64,000 nt of DNA. Origin: Puccinia triticina. Its lineage: Eukaryota > Basidiomycota > Pucciniomycetes > Pucciniales > Pucciniaceae. The notes beneath the pieces were generated by a model that was not told where the DNA came from, ran no database searches, and was given only the letters and a program-made list of their open reading frames with translations. The stretch lies in assembly GCF_026914185.1 (NCBI RefSeq), contig NC_070564.1, positions 3,162,001 to 3,226,000 on the forward strand. Reading direction: 5' to 3'. Within the stretch, counting starts at the first letter, position 1, and each line of letters begins with the position of its first letter. This document shows positions 46,805 through 56,978 of the stretch, piece after piece. Position numbers and translations under genes: made by a program.

Positions 46805-48374
46805 AGGGGGGTTCACAATTGAATTTTGGAAAAACATCAGAGTCCATCACTGCCAAGGGGGCTGTATTGGTGACAATGTAATGTATTGGTGGGCCCCGCC
46901 AACATACACCAGGAAAAAAAAATATTCACTTGATGGCAAGTGACATGATGCAGCTTTGGTTTCTGCTCCAGAGCTACTCCAGCGCTGCTCCAAGTCTGCT
47001 CCACCAGCACTTGTAGAGCTTGCAGGACTGCACCAGAGCACTCAATGTGGCACAGTCAGCTGATCCTAATTTTTTCCCAGGAACAGCTGAGCAGTAGGCA
47101 TTGACTGAGCCTGGGCCAAAGCTGAGCATTGGCTGAGCCTGGGCCACAGCTGAGCATTGGATATTCCAAGCCTGAAACAAATCCAAGTGTCAGCTGGACC
47201 AAGAATATTCCAAATCTGAGCATCAGCTTAGCCAACAATGGTCCAAAGCTGAGCATCATCTTGGAAAAGGCTTGTGCAGAGCTTAGGATCAGCTGGGACA
47301 ATACTGTTCCAAAGATTAACACCAGTTGGGCCAAAATTTTTCAAAAGCTGAGCATCAGCTGAGCCAATGCTGGTACAAAGCTGAGCATTGGCTGAGCCAA
47401 GGCTGTTCTAAAGCTGAGTATCAGATGTTTTGAGACTATTCAAAAAATTAATATCACCTGAGCCAAGGCTGTTCCACAGCCAAGCATCAGCTGAGCCAAG
47501 GCTGTTCCACAGCCAAGCATCAGCTGAGCCAAGGCTGGTCCACAGCTGAGCATCAGCTGAGCATCAGCTGAGCCAAGGCTGGTCCACAGCTGAGCATTGT
47601 CTTAGCCAAGGTTGGTCCACAGCTGAGCATCAGCTGAGCCAAGGCTGGTCCACAGATGAGCATAAGCTGTTACAGGAGTGATCAGACTCAGAATCTGAGC
47701 ATTGGCTGGGCCGAGATTTATCCAAAGCTGAAAATCAGCTGAGCCAATACTGGTCCAAAGCTGAGCATTGGCTGGGCCAATGATAGTCCTAATCTGAGTC
47801 TAAGATGAGCCATGACTGGAATAAAGCTGAAAATAAGCTGGGCCAGGACTGGTTCTGATCTGGGCAACAAAGCTGAGCATGAGCTGGGCACCAAAGCTGA
47901 GCATAAGCTGGGAGCTAAAGCTGAGTATCAGCTGACCAGAAATGGGGATCAGTGGTGCCCAGCAAAAACTGAGGATCTCCTGTGGAAATTCTTAAACTGG
48001 TTAGATGATGGGTAGATGGTAGGTAGATGATGGGTAGATGGTGGGTAGATGGTGGGTAGCCCGCTGGAGCTGGCATGATGTCACTTGTCATCAAGTGACT
48101 ATTTTTTTTTCCTGGTGATAAGATCTGTCTGGGAGACCAATATTATATTGCTTGCCTCCGTTCAACCTCAAGGTTGGGGGTTGCAAGCAATTCAAACCCT
48201 TTTGCAGTGCATTTTTAGGCCTTGATGAACAATTTTTTTAAAAAAATTGTCAAGCTGTTCACATATTAATGTTCCTTGGAAATCAGAAAAACTTTTGAAT
48301 TTTTTATCAAGTTGTTCATAAAGGCCTTTAAATGGGCTCTAAATTTTCTCTAAAAATTCTATCGTGAACCCCCT
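46805..48374. mobile_element. 1.57-kb TIR element, AGGGGGGTTCACAATTG family, copy 2
   Basis: Starts AGGGGGGTTCACAATTGAA and ends ATCGTGAACCCCCT, with ATT on both outer sides (46802-46804, 48375-48377), as in copy 1. Subterminal CCAGGAAAAAAAAA and TTTTTTTCCTGG, and the symmetric TCACTTGATGGCAAGTGA / TCACTTGTCATCAAGTGA, occupy the same positions as the corresponding palindromes in copy 1 but with different sequence. The cargo is the array at 47095-47960. Confidence 0.72.
47095..47960. repeat. Tandem array, GCTGAGCATCAGCTGAGCCA type
   Basis: More than twenty units of about 33 bp: AGCTGAGCATCAGCTGAGCC, AAGGCTGGTCCAC. GCTGAGCATCAGC and GCTGAGC/GCTCAGC words are near-palindromic. The units decay towards both ends. 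A TAGATGGTGGG microrepeat follows at 48003-48058. Confidence 0.88.
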
Positions 48375-49027
48375 ATTTTAAGCTCCCCATTTTATTGACC
48401 AGCTAGCTGTGTAATTTTAGTTGGGGACTTAAAATACTCCAACATGGACCGGGCTATATACATAGTTTTCTTCAAGGGCTCAATCAAAGCAGTCATATAT
48501 TTCATGTTGATCAAGTGCCTGGACTTGAGTTATCTCTTTTAACCTTATACTTACTGTACTCGTCAGCTCCAACCAACCAAGCCAGTTTTGACTTTTGTTC
48601 ATAGCAAGGCTCACAACTGGCAGCAGGTATACTTGTAGTAAGTGATCAGTAATGCTCCGCATGAATCTTCCGTGCCTTAGACAGTCAAGTTCTTCCCATA
48701 ACTGTTGATGAGGTTGAGTTTTCACAAATGTGTTTCTGCAGGGAAAAGGGATTGTGATGAGGGCCGAATGGAGGGCTTACATAAGCTGGGTTGCAATGAT
48801 GTATCCGCCGGATACATACACAGTTAGCTTTGGCTTGGGCTTATCTCCGTCGGACCTCCAGTCTGCTGGCGATCATCAGAATATCAAAACTGCAGTAATA
48901 CATCTTCAGCTCGAACGAAAAACCAAACGAACGAACGAGAACACACGACATACCAACTCACGCGTATAGTCCGATCCGACCCACTCCAGCAGGCTCTCTT
49001 CTCCAACTGAGCGAAGGGTTTACACCG
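48375..49027. other. Intergenic and E2 promoter; no other gene recognised
   Basis: The minus-strand ORF 48480-48725 (82 codons) has no family match. The last 100 bases before 49028 are the probable E2 promoter and 5' UTR. Confidence 0.45.
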
Positions 49028-50355
49028 ATGTCTGCAAATCGAAGAATTGCTAAGGTAAATCAACTTCTCTCCAAAAAAAAATAATAGAAAAACAGAACTA
49101 TTGACTTGTTATCTGGTATTCTTTGGGATATTTCCTTGCTCCGTTCGTCGTTTTGAAAAACACCCTTGATCGGTGGTCGGCCGATTTTGAAACCCGGTAG
49201 GAATATACCGATCTGCAGTCGAATCCTATCAACAATGTGACGATCGAGCCTGACGAGAACAACGTCTTACATTGGACTGGTGGGTGCTTATCATCCTTTC
49301 TCTCCCTCTCTCTCCTCATTCCCCTTATTTTTATAAACAAAAAATAAATAATCAAAGAAGGAAATGGAAAGGAAGCGCACTTGTCAGTATACACATGGAT
49401 ATCCAGTGTTGTGGATAGTATATCTATCTCCCAAACCGAAGCGGATGAGCAATCGAAAAAGAAACATATCTAACACACTCCTCTTCCTTTTTTCCCCGGA
49501 CGAAAAATCGAATGGTTGTAGGAATTATGGAGGGACCTGTGAGCGTTTACAAAATTGGTGTCTGTTTTCCACTTCGAAGAAAACAAGGTCTGAGGAAGAG
49601 ATTTGGCGGTTTTGATTGATGACTAATACGTGCAGGTTGGATCGTGTTACGAGGGCGGGAAGTTCAAAATAGAAGCGACGTTTCCGTTAGAGTACCCGTT
49701 CAAAGCACCGGTAAGCATCTTTCCCTCCGACAAATCCATCATCAATCTTCTGCTTTCTTTTTTTCCAATCGATTGATTTTCTTCCAAAAAAAAAAAAAAA
49801 AAATGTTGTGCGTAATAATAAGACGATCAAATTCTTGACGAGGATCTATCACCCTAATATCACCCAAGAAGGCCTGCTCTGCATAGGTCTCTTGAAGCCA
49901 GACGCTTGGAAACCTTCGATCAGGATCGAGCATGGTCTGTCTTTTGTCTCCTCTCCCAGTTACATTCCAATTGGACACCGAATAATTGCTGATGTTTGAT
50001 ATTGATCTGGATCATGTTATCGTCATTTTTTTTGGTCCCAGTGCTTAGAGCAATTGTTAATCTATTAGTCGAGCCAAATCGTCAGTAGCCCTTTCTTCAG
50101 TCCTCAACACTTCTCACACTGAATAGTCAGATGCCGGTGTTTTTTTCTTCTTCTTTCGTGTGATGGGATGTATGTAGCCGAGGACGCGATTGTGGCCAGT
50201 ATCGCTGAACAGTTCGATAAGGACTACGAGTTGTTCAAGAGCACTGCTCAAGAGCATGTTCGAAAAGTGAGCCCACTCGATCTCTCCCCCCATCCCCGCC
50301 GAAATAATTACTTTTCACTTATTCCTTTCTTTTCTGTTTGAAGTATGCAACTTGA
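49028..50355 (+). CDS. Ubiquitin-conjugating enzyme E2 (UBE2L3-like), 149 aa
   Basis: Eight exons: 49028-49054, 49201-49279, 49522-49538 (17 nt), 49636-49710, 49823-49934, 50042-50080, 50178-50266 and 50344-50355. All phases join, giving 450 nt. The product accepts ubiquitin from E1 on a Cys and passes it to E3 or substrate. Seen: N-terminal helix MSANRRIAK, the UBC sheet HWTGIMEGP, EYPFKAP, the HPN motif in IYHPNI, and the catalytic Cys in GLLCIGLLKPDAWKP. The WKP after the Cys and the overall spacing match the UBE2L3/UbcH7 group, which works with HECT and RBR ligases. The C-terminal helix ends EHVRKYAT. Length is normal for a class I E2. A 12-nt last exon and a 17-nt third exon are unusually short. 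Confidence 0.9.
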
Positions 50356-50867
50356 AGAATTGAGGGTCACGCGACCAATCGTCGGTTACTGGGGCTGGAC
50401 AGTACTAATCACAGTTGGCATGAGCTAGTTTTTTCTCTTACTTATAACCGCTATAGATCTCCTTCCTCTTATCTCGCTTTTGTTTGAAATTCTATGAGAA
50501 AAAAGAAAGCCAAAAAATATCTTTTGCCGTTGTACTATATTTGGAATTATATTTAATTTATATAATTTCTACATATACGATTCTCTACGCTCACCCTTGA
50601 CTAGAACTACTACTGCCGAATGAAAGTTGATGATTTACGTTTGATCTTGCCCCCTGTCTACAACATATGAAGAATGTTTTTGGAAGTGCACATTTCCGCG
50701 CATGAGGTTTGCATCAGGTGTTGTGCTTGAACATGTCATCATCCAATCCAAGATAGGTGTTGTATTCTTTTTTGCATCTATTCTGTGCAGATGCAGCTGA
50801 TGTTAGCGAGAAAAGGAGAAGTGTTTCTTCCGGGTGGGCCGAGGTTGGCAGGCGACCACCAACCACG
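50356..50867. other. Intergenic between E2 and golgin
   Basis: AT-rich, no further gene. The frame of the next gene is open upstream to an ATG at 50757. Confidence 0.5.
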
Positions 50868-53037
50868 ATGGCCGAGAATATCCCCCTGCCAGACTCGCCA
50901 GCACCATCATCGTCAGCACACAACCCAGCCGAAAACAACCAGCACATCGAAGCAGAACCGCCAGCGCTGGATGCGATCATCCAGGCCCTGCTACCCATCC
51001 TCTCTGGCCAGAATACCTTGCTGGCACTCTACCAGACCCTCAACGAACTCGCGCAGAAAGCGGATACCCCCCTGACCGACCCCACCAGCCAACTGCTCAA
51101 CTCCCTAGCCGGTCAGTTTACACCCCGTCTGGTCTCCAATAAAGAGCGAATGTTGCTGACGATTGTCCGATTTCAGAACGACATGATCAGTTGGACCGAT
51201 TGAAGGTCTGTGATGCAAGCAACCCAGCCAATTCAATCGATCATCAACTAAAGCCTGATCAACCGCCACCACCAGATCCACCGGACGAAACAAAAGCTCA
51301 ACAGGAACAATCTCGGCAGGAAATCGAGGCCCTCAAAACCGAACTCGAAACCACCCAAGCTAAATTGAAGCAGGAGGAGGAGAAGCGGGCAAAGTCAATC
51401 AGTCTCCTCCGCGCCGTTCGGCAGAAGCTCGTCCAGACCGAGAAGGACAAGAATGCCCTGGAGAGCGAGCTGAATGAGTCGAACAGCAACTCGAGCTCAA
51501 AGATCAAAGAATTGCAGGCCGACAAGAAATCGCTGGAGGATGAATTATCCAAGCTGAAGATCTCGCAAGAACAGCAGCTGTCCAAGCTACGCCATTCTTA
51601 CGAAAGAGAGAACCAGTCGATCCGCAGTCAATTCGAGCGCGAGACGGCCTCAAAGAAATCCCAGTTCGAGCTCGATACGATCACCGCCAAGGCAGCCTAC
51701 GAACGAGAGCTGACGAACCGGAACCAGAAGATCGTCCAAACCGAGGCTAGACTCCGGGATCTGTCGGCGGAGAGGGACCGGCTGTTCGAGCAGCTCCAGA
51801 ACCGCCAGGCTGAGCTGGAAGACACGCGGGCCCAGCACGACGACCTCAAAGGTAGTGTGGACGAACTGCAACACGAACTCACCCAGTCCCAAAATCGGGT
51901 GCATGTGCTCTGCGAGGAAATAGAGCAGTTGGTCCACAAACAGGGCTCGACGCTGGAATCCGATCAGGTGATCCAAATGCTGAAAGAGCAGCATCTCCAC
52001 GAAACCAAAACCCTCGAGACCCGGATCGCGCAGCTCGAAAAGGAGCGGATCGATGTCGAGAACGAGCTCGGCGAAAGCTTGAAAGAACGGCTTGAACAGA
52101 TCGAACACCTGCGCAACCAGGCCCGGCTTAAATCCATCGAATATCACGATAGTCTCACTAGTATGGCCCAACGAAATCAGGAAATCTTGAAGAGTGACGC
52201 CCAAATCGATCTCCTCAAAACTCAGCTCAAAGCCGCCCTTCTGGCTCGGGACTCGCAGACGGACTCCATCGCCAGCTTAAAACAACAACTGGTTCGTGTC
52301 TTTCTGCCACTCTTTCCTCCCCTGACACTCTCCTGAGACCTGAAAAGAAATCCCCCGGACAATGACGTAATCGACGACAGGAAGAGCTGCAAACCGAGCT
52401 GAAAACAGCAACGGAAGAGCTCACACGAACGAGAGTGGAGCTCGAGGAGGGTTCAGAACGCGAGCGGATGCTGAGGGCGGAGAACAAGTCGCTGCGGGAG
52501 AACGAGATCCGGAAGGTGGACGAGGTGAAGGGCCTGTTCATGCGCGGGAACATCGAGCAGAACGTGCGCAAAGAGGGCGTCGGCTACTTCGCCCACTTCT
52601 CCCAGAAGCCGCCCGCCGGCTCGGCTCCACTACCGGCCACACCCGCGACGACGAGGGACCCGGCCCTTGGATCCGATCCTCCCCAGCCCGATCTCTCGAC
52701 CCACGCCCCCGCCCCATCCTGCTCTCCCTCCCCCCACGCCTCACACATCCCCCCCACCACCCCGCCGCCTCCCCAGTCCTCGACGCTCGTCGACCCCGAC
52801 TCCTCGTCTGTCAGTCTGGACAACCCGGCACTCGACGACGAAGCCCAACTCAACTTCGAGTATCTCCGGAACACACTCCTCCAGTTCCTCGAACACAAAG
52901 AAATGCGCGTACGTCCTCTCCCCCTCTCTCTCCACAGATGCCGTCTGTCGGACAGGTGCCCTGACGTTTTCGTTCCGTAGCCCCATTTGGTGAGAGTCTT
53001 GGGCGTCATCTTGCACTTCACTCCTCAAGAAATTCGA
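50868..53037 (+). CDS. Coiled-coil golgin with C-terminal GRAB-type domain (Rud3-like), 3' end unresolved
   Basis: Exons 50868-51111, 51177-52291, 52381-52908 and 52981-53037, with in-phase joins. A Pro/Ser-rich N-terminus is followed by about 400 residues of Glu/Lys/Gln/Leu heptads (51290-52560), a long coiled coil. Then comes KVDEVKGLFMRGNIEQN, a Pro-rich linker and the domain NFEYLRNTLLQFLEHKEMR / PHLVRVLGVILHFTPQEIR. That domain matches the GRAB/GRIP-related Arf-binding module of Golgi tethers such as Rud3 and GMAP-210. Such proteins tether vesicles at the cis-Golgi. The last recognised exon ends with a GTCAGT donor, but no convincing last exon is found before the MULE at 53544. The 3' end may be short, displaced or damaged. 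ATG 50868 was chosen over 50757 because the upstream part looks non-conserved. A broken inverted copy is at 58044-59970. Confidence 0.75.
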
Positions 53038-53543
53038 GTCAGTAGTTCCTCCTTCTCATCTCTGTTTTTACCCCCTTCCCCCCGGTTACCTGGTTCTTGA
53101 TTCAATGCAACGAGGAATACTAATTAACTTTCTTTCAATCATTCTTGTTACTACCTTTTTTTTCCCGGCTTGCTCGGGTTTGCTTCCATTTTCTCTTTGT
53201 AAAACAGAGATTGGCTTCAAAAGTGTAATAAGCCATTATGTAATTATTTGTGTCTATCTGCCTCATTAAGTATAACTTGATTCTCTTTACTTGCAAAACA
53301 TCTGAGTTTCTCTCCATTAGACCTTGATCTAGCTGTCCGCGTAATTCCGCTTCCTGTCTCTTCTCTCCTCCCCACACACACACACATCCAGCTCTTTTTT
53401 TTTTTTTTTCTGGGTTACTGGTTGTTTGTTTTATCTTCAAACCCTACATATTTTATATTTGTTATTTAACACCAGGGAAGAATGAGAAGATTGTGCTCGA
53501 TGGTACGCTGCTGTCTATCCAGGTTTCTTAGTATAGACCGGTC

Positions 53544-54752
53544 CTAACTTAACTACAGCCATTCCGAAAAAGCTTGGCTTCTTTGGAAGGAATTTCCAGT
53601 GGAAATTCCCTCTGGATTTGCCAATGTATGTGCATCCAACATCAAGGTTTGACACATGATATCCAGACCTGCGAGCGCAGTCGCTTGTAGGATCCCACCA
53701 ATCAAGCCGTTTGGTAGCGGAAAAAAAACACGCCAGCCGCTGGGACCAGCACCATCCAACCTCGCAAACAGGATCAGTATGCCATCCAGGGTAAAATCAG
53801 CCAAATTGCTTGATTCTGAACTCAGAATTAGGAAAAAATGAAAGGAAGGAGATGATTGAGGGCATCTGGCTGCTGCATATGCACCCTGCATATAAGAATG
53901 AGGTGGGCATGAATATACATATCTCCAACCTTGCCAGTGATTATTGGCAAATCCAAGACAAAGTTTGGGTGGAAATTCCCTCCAACAAAGCCAAGCTTTT
54001 TTGGAATGGCTGTAAGTCCCTCCCAAGGGAGGCCAAAGGCCTTCCTCTGGGAGGGACTTATGCCTTACAGGTGATTTTGGCCTGAGAGTTATGCCCCAAA
54101 TCCTTGCCTTTTTGTGCTACGGTCCCTGTACGGTGGTGTGTTTTTGTGATCACCCCGTACATTTTCACTAAGACTCATCAGAAGCGTGGCTATCTCCAGC
54201 CACCTTCTGGTGTATTTTTCTCCTTTCCAAACTTGAGATACAGGGGATGTAAACACAAAAAAACTTGTCCTGGCTAGAACAGATGATTGATCACTGTTTT
54301 TCCAACTGGCTCCCTCGGGATTTGGAGTAAATGGCTGAAAATGCATGTTCCCACACGCATCCTGCAGCTTTGTGACATTCTCAGATCTGTCAGAGCAGTG
54401 AGTCCTGGATACGTGTCATTTTTTTTTCCTCGAGGCAAGTGTATGGATTTTCACTAAAAATGCTGTTTCAACAGTCTCCAGGTTGGCTTTTGCCATCCAC
54501 CATCTTTGATGTATCATTGTGAGTGAGGCAGGAGGACTCATGATGATATTGATGCATCAAAAATTAGACAAGATGTTGATATTTCATCTGATCCAAAAAC
54601 ATTGTTGGGATCCTTGGAGGTGAAGGAGCTATGGGAACATTTGTCAAAATCAGCATTTTTGGCCTTTGCTCTCAGTCCTAAATCACCAATGCCGCATAAG
54701 TCCCTCCGGTGGAGGCGCTTTGCGCCCCCACCTTTGGACTTAGTTAAGTTTG
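53544..54752. mobile_element. MULE with 9-bp duplication AGACCGGTC, inserted into a palindromic array
   Basis: The left end CTAACTTAAC (split by a nested insertion) continues AGTCCCTCC. The right end is TTAGTTAAGTTTG. AGACCGGTC occurs at 53535-53543 and 54753-54761, so the target was a GACCGGTC array unit. The inner sides of both terminal repeats share ACTTATGC and GGTGATTT and CTGAGAG words. No transposase. Confidence 0.85.
53554..54014. mobile_element. 461-bp mariner-like MITE (TA target), nested in MULE end
   Basis: TACAGCCATTCCGAAAAAGC at the left and its inverse ending TTTTTTGGAATGGCTGTA at the right, coordinates including both TA copies. Excision restores CTAACTTAACTAAGTCCC, matching intact MULE ends elsewhere, so TA is the duplicated target as in Tc1/mariner elements. 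Subterminal GGAATTTCCAGTGGAAATTC palindromes are present. Confidence 0.78.
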
Positions 54753-55029
54753 AGACCGGTCAACAAGAGGAGGTTTGACCTCCCCCAATGACACAGACCG
54801 GTTGTTGAGAGTAGCTATGACCGGCACAGCACACCTCCAGTCTGTACTGGTCATTGAGAGGGGACATGACCTTTCCTAGAGGGGGCATGCCCTTGGTGAC
54901 TGTACTGGTCCTTGAGAGGGGACATGACCTTTCCTAGAGGGGGCATGCCCTTGGTGACCGGCACAGACCAGTTGGTCATCAAGAGGAGGTGTGACCTCAC
55001 TCTCTGACTAGCGCAGACCGGTCTTTCAC
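54753..55029. repeat. Palindromic array, GACCGGTC / CTTGGTGACCGGCACAGACC type
   Basis: Units such as GACCTTTCCTAGAGGGGGCA and TGCCCTTGGTGACTGTACTG are duplicated in tandem at 54868-54960, with GACCGG, CCGGTTG and GGTCATCAAGAGGAGG in both orientations. The array continues left of the MULE as GTATAGACCGGTC (53531-53543). Confidence 0.78.
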
Positions 55030-55108
55030 CTAACTTAACCAAGTCCTTCCTGATGCGGGAGGTCGGAGTTCGGAGTTTGGGTGGTGGAGGGGGGACACTG
55101 TCCCGCAG

Positions 55109-55434
55109 CAATGGTGAAACGGTACAGTACATGTATTGGTATTTTTTTTGAGTCCAATACACTGTATTGGTATTGGATCAAGTCACCAAACCAATACAAT
55201 CCATGGTATTGTATTGCCAATACATTCTGATACAATACAATACAAGTTATTGCTGGGAGGGGCCATTGGATTGAGCGCCAATTGCCCAGAAAAGGTGTTG
55301 TTTTTTTAGATACAATACCACCATATTGTATCTTTTTTTCAATACAGTACATGGTATTGAATTCTGATGTATCAAAAAAACAATACTATACATAGTATTG
55401 AATACCAGTCCCGTATTGTATTGTTTCACCATTG
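55109..55434. mobile_element. 326-bp hAT-like MITE full of CAATAC/GTATTG words
   Basis: CAATGGTGAAAC at the left and GTTTCACCATTG at the right, flanked by CCCGCAG at 55102-55108 and 55435-55441 (7 bp exact). The body repeats CAATAC and GTATTG in both orientations (e.g. CCAATACACTGTATTGGTAT), another palindromic array. Confidence 0.8.
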
Positions 55435-55464
55435 CCCGCAGGAAGCCTCCAAAGGAGGGACTTA

Positions 55465-55648
55465 CAGTGACCCCGCCATGTAGGCATTCACGATGTAAGC
55501 ATAATCACAATGTAAGCATAGCATAAATGTAGATTTCCCGCAACCATTTTCTTGGTTTTGCTGGGACTTTACCTCAATAAGAAGCATGCCGCAATGTAAG
55601 CATAGGATTTTTGTCCACCATCCTTATGCTTACATGGCGGGGTCACTG
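55465..55648. mobile_element. 184-bp mariner-like MITE (CAGTGACCCCGCCATGTA ends)
   Basis: TA-CAGTGACCCCGCCATGTA and TACATGGCGGGGTCACTG-TA form the ends. Excision gives GGGACTTATGCGCTATG, the exact reverse complement of the uninterrupted other arm at 56089-56107. It contains repeated ATGTAAGCATA words. Confidence 0.82.
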
Positions 55649-56128
55649 TATGCGCTATGTTGACCCCCTGGCAGTAGAGAACTAGAAAAATGATGTTTTT
55701 CAATCCTTCTGGACGCGCCATTTGTCACCAGGTAATAAATTCTTGGGGGAGCAAGATGTGCACAACATCATGGAGTTCCTTTTTACATATTGTACAAATT
55801 TTTGGGGCCTTGGGTGCCCCATGAATTCCTTTTTTGTGACTGACAGGTCCACTTCATTGTGCATTCCATATTTTGCACTGTAGAGAATCTGAAATTGATA
55901 ATGTTACAACTATGATTGCAGCTCAATCAGAGGAGTTGAAGATGAGAAAAAATAGTAGAAAGAAGGGGACAGCTTGAGCCATCCCAGAAATGTAAATTAG
56001 AGCAAAAAAGTTTCAGAAACCCATGTGGGAGATTGGTTTTAAGAAAGTCCTCACCAAAATGCCTAACTAATTCTCTACTGCCGCGGGGTCAACATAGCGC
56101 ATAAGTCCCTCCTTTGGAGGTTGCTTTG

Positions 56129-56237
56129 TGTTGTAGGTTGGGGTGTGCAAACTCCACATTTGGAGTACAGATGGGTCAAGAGGAGTTCAGGGAGGAGCAA
56201 TGAGACAATAAGGATCTATGTCACAACAAAGACAACA
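56129..56237. mobile_element. 109-bp mini-LTR (TGTTGT...ACAACA) with 5-bp duplication CTTTG
   Basis: Starts TGTTGTAGGTTGGGG and ends AAAGACAACA, flanked by CTTTG at 56124-56128 and 56238-56242. The uninterrupted arm at 39110-39120 reads TTGCTTTGCTCCCCC. TG...CA ends with a 5-bp duplication indicate an LTR-type insertion: a very short solo LTR or a TRIM relic. Confidence 0.78.
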
Positions 56238-56368
56238 CTTTGCTCCCCCAAGGAGGGAATTAGCTAAGTTAGGGGAATTGCGGGCTATCACACCATTTGG
56301 GTGGGAGAACATCCACCAAAAAGTGTTGAAAATCTACACTTTGAATTTTCCAGCCTGCAGCTTTAACA

Positions 56369-56978
56369 CTGTCAGGACCCCGGCAAGCCTCTACTAGACA
56401 CCCTTACGTGATACCCCGGGAATTTGCCATTTTGAAACGGCTGTAGTTTTCATTTTTTGGAGAGAACCAACTGTTTGAAACCAACTACGTCAGTATGTTC
56501 AATTTTGTAATTTTTTGGCATAGTGGATTGAAACAAGTTACGTAAGTAACATCTGCAGCTATTTGTGGGGGTTTTGGATAAGAAAAGTGCAAAATTGATG
56601 TTCTGGTTATCATTGCTGATGTATTACAAAAAATGGATTAAAATCACTTTTAGAAGCCTTTCAGACCTTCCTCGACCCTTTTAATGTAACATGGGAGCAG
56701 GAGAGAACAGGGAGGAACTAATATGTATGCAAACTATGTTTACGCCTTTAAGCACAAAAACAAATTGAAACAAAACACGTGAGTATGTCATTTTTTCCCT
56801 TGGAAGGGAAGACCAGATTGAAAAAGGGTACGTCAGTATGTCCCAGAAGAAAAAAATCACAGTAGTGTCCATTTGAAACAAGTTTCACAGGTTTACGTAA
56901 GTATCATTTTTGCCAAAAAAAAATCATTTTGAAACAATTTACGTAAGGGTGTCTAGTAGGGGCTTGCCTGGGTCCTAC
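56369..56978. mobile_element. 610-bp inverted-repeat element rich in GTTTACGTAAGTA words
   Basis: GTCAGGACCCCGGCAAGCCT plus CTACTAGACACCCTTACGT at the left matches ACGTAAGGGTGTCTAGTAG plus GGGCTTGCCTGGGTCCTACAC at the right. Inside, GAAACAAGTTACGTAAGTA-type words recur about six times in both orientations. Confidence 0.72.

Larger units (their letters stand above)
55030..56272. mobile_element. MULE-type element with three later insertions nested in it
   Basis: The left end CTAACTTAACCAAGTCCTTC and right end GAATTAGCTAAGTTAG match the MULE at 38574. The inner pair ATGCGCTATGTTGACCCC and GGGGTCAACATAGCGCAT bounds the core. Removing the insertions at 55109, 55465 and 56129 leaves about 0.6 kb, close to the 573 bp of the 38574 copy, and the cores are similar. 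The outer 9-mers do not match, so the flanks may have been rearranged. Confidence 0.72.

Noticed and set aside
52538..53028. Gly/Arg-rich minus-strand ORFs opposite the golgin
   Set aside because: GC-rich complement of the Pro-rich linker; no independent support.
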